DNA from: Paenibacillus sp. SC116
GTDB taxonomy: Bacteria > Bacillota > Bacilli > Paenibacillales > Paenibacillaceae
NCBI RefSeq assembly: GCF_024733555.1
Contig: NZ_JANIOF010000003.1
Coordinates: 314,677-378,676, forward strand
Length of the DNA stretch: 64,000 nt
Direction: 5' to 3'
The notes below the pieces were generated by a model. It was not told where the DNA came from and did no database searches. It saw nothing but the letters and a program-made list of their open reading frames with translations. Shown here piece after piece: positions 9,006 to 17,866 of the stretch; the stretch's first letter is position 1; the number at the start of each line of letters is the position of its first letter. A program made the translations under genes and the position numbers.

Positions 9006-9734
9006 CTTATTATGCAGGCAATGATAGAGTGGCACAGTATAGCCTAGTGTTTTAAGTTTTCATGATTAGATTACTATTACTTCTGCGATAACTATGCTCC
9101 TCGCTTTTATTTAGCTATGCAGCCGTGATATGGGCGGAACCAGACAAAGACTCGTAAGTGGAAAACTCCTAGTTTTAGATTAACGCCAATTGTGCAGTTA
9201 TTTAACCGGTAGGTGTACTTATTTAGGATATTAACGTCAAAAATACATTTATTTTGGGTTCTTTGTCTATTTCAAGTGCCTAATCGAGATAAATAACTGC
9301 ACATTTATCTTGATCTATTGCAAATTGGCGTTTTCTACTTTAAATAGCTGTACTTTTGTCCTAATCATAATCATGATTTGTGCTTAAACGCCAAGCCCAA
9401 TAAGGATTATTATTTATGAAATGAACGAATAATCGAGCGTTTCTTGTGATAGTTGTGATGTGATTGTTTGGCCTTGTGGGTAGGTGAACTCTTTCTTTCT
9501 ATCCGTTATAATAGAGTTCTAAATTTAGTTTTACTAGATATGAATTCGTTTGCTTCAGTAAGGTTAATAAGGTAGATAGCTTACGTTGCTAATCAAAACA
9601 ATCGTGTGTAGTCAGCTCTTTTGACGAGGTTCGTTAGTAAGAGCGTGTTTGATGTGGGTATGATTCATGATTCTGTCCATCTGACATGATGATAGAGTTC
9701 ATGGATGTAAGAATGATAGGAAAGGTTGATAAAA
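9006..9734. other. Non-coding stretch with an inverted-repeat element
   Basis: About 730 AT-rich bases without a convincing gene. From 9182 to about 9335 lies an element bounded by inverted motifs, AACGCCAATT on the left and AATTGGCGTT on the right, with an inner pair TGTGCAGTTATTTA / TAAATAACTGCACA. A TATAAT at 9507-9512 is a possible -10 for the downstream lipoprotein gene, but no good -35 is spaced to it. Confidence 0.6.
9182..9335. repeat. Inverted-repeat-bounded intergenic element (family 1)
   Basis: Outer arms AACGCCAATT and AATTGGCGTT and inner arms TGTGCAGTTATTTA and TAAATAACTGCACA are reverse complements. They enclose about 80 AT-rich bases with no ORF. It could fold into a long hairpin or be a small mobile repeat. 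Confidence 0.6.
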
Positions 9735-10571
9735 ATGAAACAGCGCCGATGGGCAATCCTATGTCTTGTCTGTGCACTTAGTGGTGCGATGCTGCTGAGC
9801 GGATGTTCCTCTGAGAAGCCACAGGCTAAGCCGGAGGGGACTCAGGGTGGGGCACAGACAGGAGAACTAGACCCTGCTCTTGCAGGAGATGGAGGCAGCG
9901 AAAGCGCCGGTTCTAATGGAGAAGCGGGAAATGCTGTACAAGCAATTCAGCAGTCCCACGCTTTAAGCACAACAACTACGGAGCAAGATGGCAAATTGGT
10001 TGTTTCGAATGAAAATTCCATCTATGTGGTCGTGAACAAAGAGCGCTTCCTTCCTGATGGGTATATCCCACCAGACTTAGTTGAACCTCAAGTGAAGTTC
10101 TCTTTCGATGGACCGCATGAGAAGCGTCAGCTGCGCCAAGAAGCAGCGACTGCCTTGGAGCAGTTGTTCCAGCAAGCGGAGTCCGAAGGGATCGAGCTGA
10201 ATGCAGTGTCTGGCTATCGCTCTTATAAGCGTCAAAGCTCATTGTACAATCACTATGTGAACACACAAGGTGAAGAATACGCCAATCGTGTTAGTGCCAA
10301 GCCAGGTACAAGCGAGCATCAGACAGGATTAACAATGGATGTGTCCAGCCCTAGTGCGAATAACGAGCTTGAGCAGGCATTTGGAGATACGACAGAAGGT
10401 CAATGGTTGGCGGAGCATGCACATGAATTTGGCTACATTATCCGTTATACGAAGGATGGAGAAGCCATTACAGGTTACATGTATGAACCATGGCATATCC
10501 GATATGTTGGGAAAGAGGCAGCACAAGCCATTTTTGAACAAGGAACAACGTTGGAGCAATTCTTACAGTAA
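9735..10571 (+). CDS. Lipoprotein D-alanyl-D-alanine carboxypeptidase (VanY-type, M15B)
   Basis: The ATG at 9735 is preferred over the TTG at 9726 because AGGAAAGG is correctly spaced to it. The 278-residue product has a lipoprotein signal ending LLSGC, a Gly/Ser/Ala-rich tether to about residue 80, then a peptidase M15B domain. Zinc-site motifs are visible: SGYRSYKRQ, SEHQTGLTMDV and EPWHIRYVG. The enzyme would trim terminal D-Ala from peptidoglycan precursors outside the membrane. It is monocistronic with its own terminator and lies about 25 kb from the Van-type cluster, so it need not belong to it. Confidence 0.88.
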   Translation: MKQRRWAILCLVCALSGAMLLSGCSSEKPQAKPEGTQGGAQTGELDPALAGDGGSESAGSNGEAGNAVQAIQQSHALSTTTTEQDGKLVVSNENSIYVVVNKERFLPDGYIPPDLVEPQVKFSFDGPHEKRQLRQEAATALEQLFQQAESEGIELNAVSGYRSYKRQSSLYNHYVNTQGEEYANRVSAKPGTSEHQTGLTMDVSSPSANNELEQAFGDTTEGQWLAEHAHEFGYIIRYTKDGEAITGYMYEPWHIRYVGKEAAQAIFEQGTTLEQFLQ

Positions 10572-10609
10572 ACCGCATTTATAGTGAGATTATATTGATG
10601 ATTTAGGTG

Positions 10610-10660
10610 AAAAAGGTCATCCATGAGCCGTGTTAGGACGAGCTGTGGGTGGCCTTTTTC
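10610..10660 (+). terminator. Rho-independent terminator
   Basis: AAAAAGGTCATCC at 10610-10622 pairs (two G-U) with GGGTGGCCTTTTT at 10647-10659. Confidence 0.8.
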
Positions 10661-10690
10661 TATTGCTATGTTGGATGTTCGGTATATTGT

Positions 10691-10726
10691 GAAAATGAAA
10701 AAGCGATACCCCAAACAGGGTATCGC
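10691..10726 (-). terminator. Minus-strand terminator
   Basis: GCGATACCC at 10703-10711 pairs with GGGTATCGC at 10718-10726. On the minus strand it is followed by TTTTTCATTTTC. It would end transcripts coming from the helicase and alarmone synthetase genes. Confidence 0.75.
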
Positions 10727-11181
10727 CTTGCGTGAGCCTGTCGTATCGAATGATACGAGATGAGAGGCTCGGCTCTGTTGTGAAGAAGGTAGTAGCTCCA
10801 CGATAATTGTTCGAATGTTCATCGCGCTGAAATCAACGACATCAAGCTGTTTTAGGCAGCTATCACCATACTAACTCAGAGCGAAACATCGAGATGTCGT
10901 CATGCTAGCATAACTCGCGTACACATCCACTGGCTGCTCCAATACGTGCAGCTTGTCGGCGTGTGCGAAATAAGCCGCATGACGGGATAGACCTATTGTC
11001 ATAGAGGCTACCCACTTATCGTTAGCTTGCCTTCTTCAGCATCTACAAAACGTTGCAGATGGTTGCCAGACGATCCATTTTCGGAAGCGTCGTAAAGACT
11101 TCGTCCAGCGCAATACTATCTTGTGTTGAACGGACGACTATTATTCTGCATGACATTGGAAGCAGTGCCGTCTATGTTTGG
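10727..11181. other. Gene-free stretch, possibly decayed coding DNA
   Basis: There is no intact gene between the alarmone synthetase stop and the minus-strand terminator. On the minus strand two short open stretches look coding-like: 11156-11043 (37 codons; SIALDEVFTTLPKMDRLATI resembles the tail of a STAS domain) and 11002-10871 (43 codons, no match recognised). They may be remnants of a deleted gene once co-transcribed with the synthetase gene. Confidence 0.35.
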
Positions 11182-11931
11182 TTAAGATTTCGGATCGGCC
11201 TCGGTTGTCTGTTTGAGCAATTGCTCCAAATTGCCAAGTGTGAGCGTGCTGTTGTAGGTCTGTTTCAAAGACATGCTCGCCATTCCTTGTGCCCAGTCCT
11301 CATCGTTATAAGAAAGGATCTCTTTACGCAGATCGAGCATCTTACGATCCAGTTCATCTACAGCGCGGGCTGCTTCCGCAAGCTCATCTACAACATGCGG
11401 CGGAACGTGCTTATTGAATTTATAGTAAATAATGTGCTCCATGCTTGCCCAGAAATCCATCGCGAGCGTACGGAGTTGAACTTCTACATACACCCAGCGG
11501 ACATCATCAAATAATACCAAAGGTACTTGAACGATAACATGCACACTTTGATAGCCGTTCGGCTTAGGCTTCTCAATGTAATCTTTAATCTCGACCACAC
11601 GAATGTCATCACGGACTTTGAGATGATCGAGAATGAAGTAAATATCCTTCACGAAAGCACACACAATCCGCATGCCGGCAACATCATAAATGTTGTTCAC
11701 AATCGTATCTAATGTCGGGGGCAACCCTTTACGCTGTATTTTGTTAAAAATACTGTTCGGTTCTTTTAGGCGTGTCTTTATATGTTCAATTGGGCTGTAG
11801 CCGTTTCGTATTTTCCACTCTGCTTGAATGACCTTTATTTTGGTCTCCAGCTCTTCCAATGCCAGTTGATAAAGAGTGGGGAGCTGGTTCACTTGTTCGT
11901 ACTGTCTCAACATTACTTCGGATTCGGACAT
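11182..11931 (-). CDS. ywaC: Small alarmone synthetase, YwaC/RelP type
   Basis: The product has about 249 residues, a single-domain (p)ppGpp synthetase. The RelA/SpoT synthetase core is visible: DVAGMRIVCAF, the G-loop-like DYIEKPKPNGYQSVH and the QLRTLAMDFWASMEH motif with the catalytic Glu. SPIEHIKTRLK and the wording around it match B. subtilis YwaC (SasA/RelP) better than YjbM. No hydrolase, TGS or ACT domain is present, so it only makes alarmone. The ATG at 11931 is preferred over 11937 because AAAGGAG is eight bases upstream of it. It lies 125 bases downstream of the helicase gene on the same strand. YwaC homologues respond to cell-wall stress. Confidence 0.88.
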   Translation of the reverse strand: MSESEVMLRQYEQVNQLPTLYQLALEELETKIKVIQAEWKIRNGYSPIEHIKTRLKEPNSIFNKIQRKGLPPTLDTIVNNIYDVAGMRIVCAFVKDIYFILDHLKVRDDIRVVEIKDYIEKPKPNGYQSVHVIVQVPLVLFDDVRWVYVEVQLRTLAMDFWASMEHIIYYKFNKHVPPHVVDELAEAARAVDELDRKMLDLRKEILSYNDEDWAQGMASMSLKQTYNSTLTLGNLEQLLKQTTEADPKS

Positions 11932-12055
11932 ATTCATTGCTCCTTTACTTGCAATCGTCGTTGTTCGCGGATATACATTACCCGTCTGACTGCGTCCTAA
12001 GCTCTATCATACTGGAAAGGAGGTCGAGATTTCAAAGCAGCATGTCAGCTGTCAG

Positions 12056-14326
12056 CTACTTTGACGATCGAATGCCAGACCATGCCTCCGTAATGAAGCG
12101 GCTGACATCAGCCTGCTTGCCATGGATCTGTGCGGGGGAGCTTATATACAGCTGCTCCTTAGCACGGCTAACTGCAACGTACATTAAGCGGCGTTCTTCT
12201 TCAACAAGTGCAGTATTAATTTCATCGCGATCTTTCGAGCGATAAGCTGCTTCTCGCTCGGCAGGCGGGTTTTGACGAAGTGCTGTCCGATGCGGTAGTA
12301 CCCCTTCTGATGCACCGATAACAAAAACACACGGAAATTCCAAGCCTTTGGCACGATGAATCGTCATTAAAGTCACGGCATCATCTGTATCCTGCTCTTG
12401 GTGATTCGGTTGTACAGCCTCGCGAGTATGGGAATGTCGAGAACTACGTGATTGATTATCTCTATTCGTCGATGCTGCCGCCGCATATTTTGCTGCCAGA
12501 TCATCAATATGCTTAAGGAACTGCTCGATGGTTGCAAAGCGCTGCGCCGAAGTCTCCAACTCCTCCAGCATATCAACCGTTCCTTCCTGATAAGCAGTAG
12601 CTCGCTCTCCGGCCATCGCCGCCAGCCATTTGTCATAGAACTCACGTCGTATATCGCGCACCGCATGATTTGGCTTCATTTGCGCCACTTTTTTCAAATA
12701 ACGAATTCGAGGCTTGATCGCTTCCTGTTGAAATGGTGCCAGACCTGGACAGGATGCTAAATGGACAAGCGGGTATTTCTTCGCTGATGTTTTCTCGGCT
12801 TGTCTAATATAAGTCATACCAGCTTCCTTTGGTACGTACAAGGCAGCAACAGCGCTTGGCAAGGTATCTAGATCACGCGGATGAAGAGCCAAACGCAGAT
12901 GATCGATCAGCGTCTTTACGGACAAATGCTCATAGAACAGTGGTTCCGCGCCGAATTGACGGAATGGAACGTTTTGAATCGTCATATATTCAACGATTGC
13001 TCGACTCGCATGGGCACTACGGTACAACACTGCGATATCGCTAAGCTTATATTGGCCGCTTGATGTCAGCTTGCGGATGCACGCAATAGCGGTTTCTGCT
13101 TCCTCATCTGTCGTAGCCGGGCGATTGTACTGCGGTTTCGCCTCTTGTAAAGGGGCGGATGGCTCGGTACTTTTCTTTACAGCAGCACGCATGGTCTTAG
13201 GCAAGCGTTCTTTATTGCATCGAATAATACCATTTCCAAGTCCTACAATGGCCGGAGTCGAACGGAAGTTGTAATCGAGCGTAATTTGTGTCACGTCTGA
13301 ATATAGGCGATGGAATTGAGTGATATGTTCATGGTTTGCGCCATTAAACGTATATATCGTCTGATCATCGTCACCGAATACGGCCAAATTGCGGCTTCCG
13401 TCTGCAATATGACGAAGCAGCCTCAACTGCATAGGCGTTGTATCTTGAAATTCATCTGCCATCACATAGCGGAATCGTCTTCTTAGCTTATCGGTAAGTT
13501 CAGCGTCGGATTCCAATAATTTCACGATATCGACAATCAGATCGTCGAAGTCTTTTACATCACGTGCTTGCTTCTGCTCTTCATAGCGCAGCATCGCACG
13601 CTGCAAGTTCCGTTCGCCCTCATCAGCAGGGCGCCAGTCTGTAGGGGACTCTCCGCGTGACTTCAGCGCAGAGAGAGCCGCTAGCACGGTCTCTGCCTCC
13701 ACGGCATCGCGTAGACCGATCTCACGCAGCACGCGACTCATCCAGCCGTGGCGCGCGCGCTCTTCCGCCAGCAGCGTAAATGGCGGTGCGTATGCCTTAA
13801 GAAGCGTCAAGGCGAACGAGTGAAACGTCCGCGCCTGTACACGCTTCGCTATCGTAGGTGTAAGTCCTGGCAGCCTTGCTAGCCTTGAGCGCATCTCAGC
13901 TGCTGCTTTGTTCGTAAACGTAACGAGCCACAGTGCTTCAGGCGGCACTTCATGGACGGCAATCATATAGGCGGCTCTGGCTGTCAGTACGGACGTCTTG
14001 CCCGATCCAGCCCCCGCTAGGCATAGCAGAGGGCCATGCTGATGGCGCACAGCCTTACATTGAGCCTCGTGCAAATCTAGGCCGCGTTCACGAAGCGCGG
14101 TGAAGAACCAGCTGTCTTGTGCAGGGTCGTTGGTACTAACTTGTGGCTTGAGACCCTTTTCCACAGGTGTCGAGTGTGGTACGTTGGTAGCAGTGCGCTT
14201 ATCATTCTCGTGGAATGCTGGTTGCGCGGATTCAGCCGTTGGGCATGTAGCTTGAGCGGATATTCCATAAGGATGCGACTGCCATCGAATATTTGCAGCC
14301 GCAGGTTTCGTTAGTTGTGTTGACAT
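12056..14326 (-). CDS. UvrD/Rep-family ATP-dependent DNA helicase
   Basis: The 756-residue SF1A helicase has motif I AGAGSGKT at about residue 107, motif Ia TFTNKAAAEM, Walker B DEFQDT, motif III GDDDQTIYTFNGA, motif IV NFRSTP and motif V/VI TIHRAKGLEF and VAVSRAKEQLY. About 75 N-terminal residues precede the helicase core and are not conserved. A low-complexity insert (Ser/His/Asn/Gln) interrupts the 2B region near residues 620-655. Canonical PcrA is of similar size, but this sequence is divergent, so it is probably an accessory paralogue in repair or recombination. The start at 14326 has AAAGGAG seven bases upstream. The alarmone synthetase gene follows on the same strand. Confidence 0.88.
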   Translation of the reverse strand: MSTQLTKPAAANIRWQSHPYGISAQATCPTAESAQPAFHENDKRTATNVPHSTPVEKGLKPQVSTNDPAQDSWFFTALRERGLDLHEAQCKAVRHQHGPLLCLAGAGSGKTSVLTARAAYMIAVHEVPPEALWLVTFTNKAAAEMRSRLARLPGLTPTIAKRVQARTFHSFALTLLKAYAPPFTLLAEERARHGWMSRVLREIGLRDAVEAETVLAALSALKSRGESPTDWRPADEGERNLQRAMLRYEEQKQARDVKDFDDLIVDIVKLLESDAELTDKLRRRFRYVMADEFQDTTPMQLRLLRHIADGSRNLAVFGDDDQTIYTFNGANHEHITQFHRLYSDVTQITLDYNFRSTPAIVGLGNGIIRCNKERLPKTMRAAVKKSTEPSAPLQEAKPQYNRPATTDEEAETAIACIRKLTSSGQYKLSDIAVLYRSAHASRAIVEYMTIQNVPFRQFGAEPLFYEHLSVKTLIDHLRLALHPRDLDTLPSAVAALYVPKEAGMTYIRQAEKTSAKKYPLVHLASCPGLAPFQQEAIKPRIRYLKKVAQMKPNHAVRDIRREFYDKWLAAMAGERATAYQEGTVDMLEELETSAQRFATIEQFLKHIDDLAAKYAAAASTNRDNQSRSSRHSHTREAVQPNHQEQDTDDAVTLMTIHRAKGLEFPCVFVIGASEGVLPHRTALRQNPPAEREAAYRSKDRDEINTALVEEERRLMYVAVSRAKEQLYISSPAQIHGKQADVSRFITEAWSGIRSSK

Positions 14327-14549
14327 GGGGTGCTCCTTTCTCGGTCCGGTATCCGTTCATGAGTTGCTGTGCCCATCTATTATAACGGTCAAGGTCAACA
14401 ATGCCGAATACATGTATTGCCAAGCGCATACGTTGTCCTTAGAGCTGCCAGGAATTTGTCCTGAGAACTCCGCGTTTCGTTTTCGTATGGGGCGTGTATA
14501 GGTTAATAAGGGTGATTATTTAATGTGGAAGAAGAGAGGGGAAGCCGGG

Positions 14550-15353
14550 ATGAACCGTTTTCTGAAAAAAGTGAAAGAAGGCGCATCCAAAGCTTCTGAG
14601 AAAGCTCAGAATGTATTGGAATTGAATCGAGTCCAGTCTCAAATTGATGCGCTGCGTAAAGAGTGGGAACATAATACGTATGAAATAGGCCGTTTGGCTT
14701 TTGAAGCTTATAAGAACCAAGATTATGCTTCACTGGGCATTGAGATGGATGAACTGGCCCAAGCAAATGTTATATTGGAAGAAGAGATGGAGCGGCTGGA
14801 ATGGAAACGCTGTGCGCTTCGCAACGAAAAGCGCTGTTCATGCGGTGAGATTGCACCGTGGTCCTCTAAGTTTTGTGCATCATGTGGCGATAGACTGCCA
14901 GATCCACCTGTTCGCGAAGTAGAGATTGAAGTGGATAGTATGAACGATGCACAGCATTATAAATTGGAAAATGAGGCGGATCACAAGGCTGAAGAGAAGG
15001 AGAACACGTATATTACCCTTCAGCAAACGCCAACTTCAATAGCATTTGACGACGCAAATGAGCGCGATGATGAAGTAGAGTCGCTATCGAGATATGCTAA
15101 AGCTGCCAAAGACAGCACATCTCCGAATCAACCGTATAGCCCGTACAACCAGTATGGTCAAGAAGACGAGGATGATGCTGATATCATGGAAATCAAGAAG
15201 CCTACCCCACAGGTAAATATCCGTGGAAGTGAGCGTTACATTCGTCAGCAGCCCGTAGAGCATGATCCTAATAGCCGAACGTGTTCCAAATGCTCAGCGG
15301 CAGCTCCGCTGGAAGCGAAATGGTGTGAGCGTTGTGGAGCCCCGTTTATTTAG
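14550..15353 (+). CDS. Coiled-coil protein with two zinc-ribbon modules
   Basis: I start at ATG 14550, which has GAGGGGAAG upstream. The 267-residue product begins with about 85 residues of charged helix, probably coiled coil. A first CxC/CxxC treble follows (CSCGEIAPWSSKFCASCGD, about residues 97-115), then an acidic disordered stretch. A second zinc ribbon lies at the extreme C-terminus (CSKCSAAAPLEAKWCERCG). The layout resembles bacterial zinc-ribbon proteins of unknown function. No signal peptide or membrane segment is seen. It lies alone between the divergent helicase gene and the TrmB regulator. Confidence 0.65.
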   Translation: MNRFLKKVKEGASKASEKAQNVLELNRVQSQIDALRKEWEHNTYEIGRLAFEAYKNQDYASLGIEMDELAQANVILEEEMERLEWKRCALRNEKRCSCGEIAPWSSKFCASCGDRLPDPPVREVEIEVDSMNDAQHYKLENEADHKAEEKENTYITLQQTPTSIAFDDANERDDEVESLSRYAKAAKDSTSPNQPYSPYNQYGQEDEDDADIMEIKKPTPQVNIRGSERYIRQQPVEHDPNSRTCSKCSAAAPLEAKWCERCGAPFI

Positions 15354-15490
15354 GAAAGCTAGGTAAGGTGTGATCGATCAGGGCAAGTGTTAACACCATA
15401 ATTTGTATGTAACTATGAACCTTGTCGGTCGTGGTACAATATGTTAAGACAGCGTCTGATAGGGTTGAAACGATTATGATGATAAAGTCG

Positions 15491-15530
15491 AACAGCCGGT
15501 AAGCTTCTAAAGCTTACTCCGGCTGTTTTG
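15491..15530 (+). terminator. Rho-independent terminator
   Basis: AACAGCCGG at 15491-15499 pairs with CCGGCTGTT at 15519-15527, with an inner AAGCTT/AGCTT pairing and a TTTT tail. Confidence 0.8.
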
Positions 15531-15597
15531 CCGTTTGCGAACATCTGCGAAAACGTTTGAAGAACACTTAGCAGCATAAGCTGAAGGGGGAAACGAG

Positions 15598-16392
15598 ATG
15601 GACAGCTTGATTCAGCAGCTGCGTGACGTAGGATTTACCGAGTTGGAATCCAAATTGTTAATTCTGCTCTCTGAACAAGGATCAATGACAGGCTATGAAG
15701 CGGCGAAGAAACTGGGAATATCGCGATCCAATGTGTATGCTGCGCTGCAGCGGTTGGTCGATCAAAGCTTCGTACTGCATGCAGTAGGCGAACCATCGCA
15801 CTATGCTGCGATCGATCCAGCACAGCTTTCGAAGACGATTGCTGATAGGATGCAAGCTTCGCTGCGTTACGTAGAAGAGCACATGCCTTCACATAAGCAG
15901 GAGCTATCATTTTTTTATAGCATAGAAGGCGATAAAATAGTAGCAGAGAAGATTGGACAAGTCATTGCTGCAGCTGAAACTGAAATCATTGTAGAAATGA
16001 CGTCCCGAGATGGAATGCTAGTGCAGCATGCTCTACAGCAAGCGGAAAATCGTGGCGTGAAAGTGCTGTGGTCGATTAGCTCTACTGAGGAGCAGCTGCC
16101 AGCTTCGAGCTTGCTTGCTTCCCGTGGAGGACAGATAGACCAGCATCTTGCGGGCAGGCGTTTTACGATGATTATTGATCGGAACATTGCTTGCATAGGG
16201 ATGCGAAGTGCGGCTGAAGAAGCGAAGCTGTTGTATACGGAGCATCCGGTTATGACGGAGTACGTGCTTAGCCGTTTTATTCAGGACATTATATTATTTG
16301 AATTGGAACAGCAGCTTACAGAAGAGCAGCGGCAGCAATTTGGCCCATACTTTTCACGCTTATGGGAACCCTATTTGAACAAGGAAATGTAG
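15598..16392 (+). CDS. TrmB-family transcriptional regulator
   Basis: The 264-residue protein has an N-terminal winged helix (about residues 5-75; GYEAAKKLGISRSNVYAALQRLV is the recognition region). Its C-terminal regulatory domain resembles the phospholipase D-like effector-binding half of TrmB proteins (IVEMTSRDGMLV, RFTMIIDRNIACIG). TrmB regulators often sense sugars; the ligand and targets here cannot be read. GAAGGGGG lies just upstream of the ATG. It stands alone with 137 bases to the next gene. Confidence 0.8.
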   Translation: MDSLIQQLRDVGFTELESKLLILLSEQGSMTGYEAAKKLGISRSNVYAALQRLVDQSFVLHAVGEPSHYAAIDPAQLSKTIADRMQASLRYVEEHMPSHKQELSFFYSIEGDKIVAEKIGQVIAAAETEIIVEMTSRDGMLVQHALQQAENRGVKVLWSISSTEEQLPASSLLASRGGQIDQHLAGRRFTMIIDRNIACIGMRSAAEEAKLLYTEHPVMTEYVLSRFIQDIILFELEQQLTEEQRQQFGPYFSRLWEPYLNKEM

Positions 16393-16529
16393 CGTGAAAA
16401 GGGAAACAGGCTGCCTGTTTATGTTATCGTTCACTAATATGTCATCATTTACATGAAACGCCGGATGGCGTTAATTCGTAAACAACTAGTAAGAATAAAT
16501 GGCAAGAAGTCAGCTGAGGAGGAAATACG

Positions 16530-16841
16530 ATGGTGGAAGTCATAGTTCACTTTGATGTTCATGAACGGGATGGTGATATTCTTCAATTGCGAGGGTTGGT
16601 GATGACAGGGCCAGGCGAGAGGCCAACCATTTCTCAAGTGGAAAATATGCTGCGTTCGATGGATTATCAGGTGACCGCGGAAGATAGTGAGCACTATGTG
16701 TATGTTCCTGCTGAAGCTGGAACAGAAGTAAAGAAGATCGAAGTCCGTAAGATGGACAATGGGGAAGAAGAATTTTCGATCGATCCACATATGAAAATGA
16801 TTGTGCAAAATTTAATGGGCAAGCCGCATCGACCAATGTAA
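16530..16841 (+). CDS. Conserved-looking small protein of unknown function
   Basis: The 103-residue product is soluble with no signal peptide. It alternates beta-like and helical segments (VEVIVHFDVHER, PTISQVENMLRSMDYQV, HYVYVPAE) and ends in Pro/His residues. I do not recognise a family. A strong TGAGGAGGAAA site six bases before ATG and normal codon use support translation. It ends against a bidirectional terminator shared with mscL. Confidence 0.6.
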   Translation: MVEVIVHFDVHERDGDILQLRGLVMTGPGERPTISQVENMLRSMDYQVTAEDSEHYVYVPAEAGTEVKKIEVRKMDNGEEEFSIDPHMKMIVQNLMGKPHRPM

Positions 16842-16865
16842 ATTTGCGATTTGTTCTGTAAAAAA

Positions 16866-16926
16866 GGGGCTGTCTCCGTCATGTTATGTGCTCAGTTAAT
16901 CTGACCATAACACGGGAGGCAGCCCC
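16866..16926. terminator. Bidirectional terminator
   Basis: GGGGCTGTCTCC at 16866-16877 pairs with GGGAGGCAGCCCC at 16914-16926, with inner CATGTTATG/CATAACACG pairing. It lies between convergent genes and serves both. Confidence 0.85.
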
Positions 16927-16963
16927 TATTTATGTTATTTTATAACGTTAATGAATCGATAGC

Positions 16964-17458
16964 TTAAGCCTGTGCACTCGCTTCTGCCAATTGAGATGTA
17001 CAGCTTGGGCAGCGTGTCGCTTTAACAGGAATATCAGTTACACAGTAAGGACAGGATTTCGTAGTTGGATCAGCCGCGACTTCTTCTTTGCGGTGCAGCA
17101 TGTTGATGATTTTTACAAGTCCAAATACAGCAAATGCAACGAGTAGGAAATCAATAACGACGTTAACGAATTGCCCGTATGCAATAACGGCTGCGCCTGC
17201 TGTTTTTGCTTGTGCAAGCGATGTAATCGGAGAGCCGTCAGGCATTGTAATGCTAGGATCTAGGTTTATGAACAGATCAACAAAGTTCACTCCACCAAGT
17301 AATTTACCGATTGGCGGCATAATAAGGTCGTTAACGACCGATGTTACAATTTTACCAAACGCAGCACCGATAATAACACCGACAGCTAGATCGACGACAT
17401 TACCGCGCATAGCGAATGTTTTGAATTCATTTGCAAAAGATTTAATAGAACCCATCAT
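16964..17458 (-). CDS. mscL: Large-conductance mechanosensitive channel with zinc-ribbon tail
   Basis: Residues 1-125 are a normal Msc[28 protein letters not shown] forms TM1, a periplasmic loop follows, then TM2 ([17 protein letters not shown]). The channel opens under osmotic downshock and releases solutes. Residues about 135-164 form an unusual extension with CPYC and CPSC pairs, a probable rubredoxin-like zinc knuckle in the cytoplasm. Ordinary MscL is about 125-150 residues. Start at 17458 or the adjacent ATG at 17455; AGGAG lies just upstream. Monocistronic. Confidence 0.92.
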   Translation of the reverse strand: MMGSIKSFANEFKTFAMRGNVVDLAVGVIIGAAFGKIVTSVVNDLIMPPIGKLLGGVNFVDLFINLDPSITMPDGSPITSLAQAKTAGAAVIAYGQFVNVVIDFLLVAFAVFGLVKIINMLHRKEEVAADPTTKSCPYCVTDIPVKATRCPSCTSQLAEASAQA

Positions 17459-17866
17459 TTCAACTCCTATAGTATTTTAATATTTATATGGAAATAACCT
17501 GTACTGGTTATCGATAATTGCAAACGAACATATTTCTTTACCCCATATATCCTGAAGTGAAACAGGGATTCAAATCCTGTTTATCAACAGCATGCCCAAC
17601 ACTTTCTTTCTTCATAAACAGGTACTTTATGTGGGAACGGCACAAGTGTCGCTTTGTCACTTTATCACTATATTAATTGTTGTTCAAGGCTTGGATATAA
17701 ACGGAAATTCATTCTTGAATAGGAACGGAAATATCTTTTGAAACAATTGGAAGTGGTAGGCCGTATATAGTAGTATTGGTTTGCATGGATTACAGAAGAG
17801 GTAAGTTTGGATCCCATTTAATCTGGCGCCATTTCAGTTTAATATCACAATCGGAGGATGGTAATC
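17459..17866. other. Divergent intergenic region with a sigma-W-like promoter
   Basis: About 400 AT-rich bases between divergent mscL and spo0M. Nothing coding is seen. The only clear signal is the ECF-type promoter at 17739-17767. Confidence 0.6.
17739..17767 (+). promoter_or_regulatory. Sigma-W-like (ECF) promoter of spo0M
   Basis: TGAAAC at 17739-17744 and CGTATA at 17762-17767 are separated by 17 bases, matching the B. subtilis sigma-W pattern TGAAAC-N16/17-CGTA. B. subtilis spo0M is known to be sigma-W dependent. Confidence 0.75.

Noticed and set aside
11053..11514. 153-codon plus-strand ORF overlapping the alarmone synthetase
   Set aside because: Antisense to the synthetase coding sequence; no ribosome binding site.
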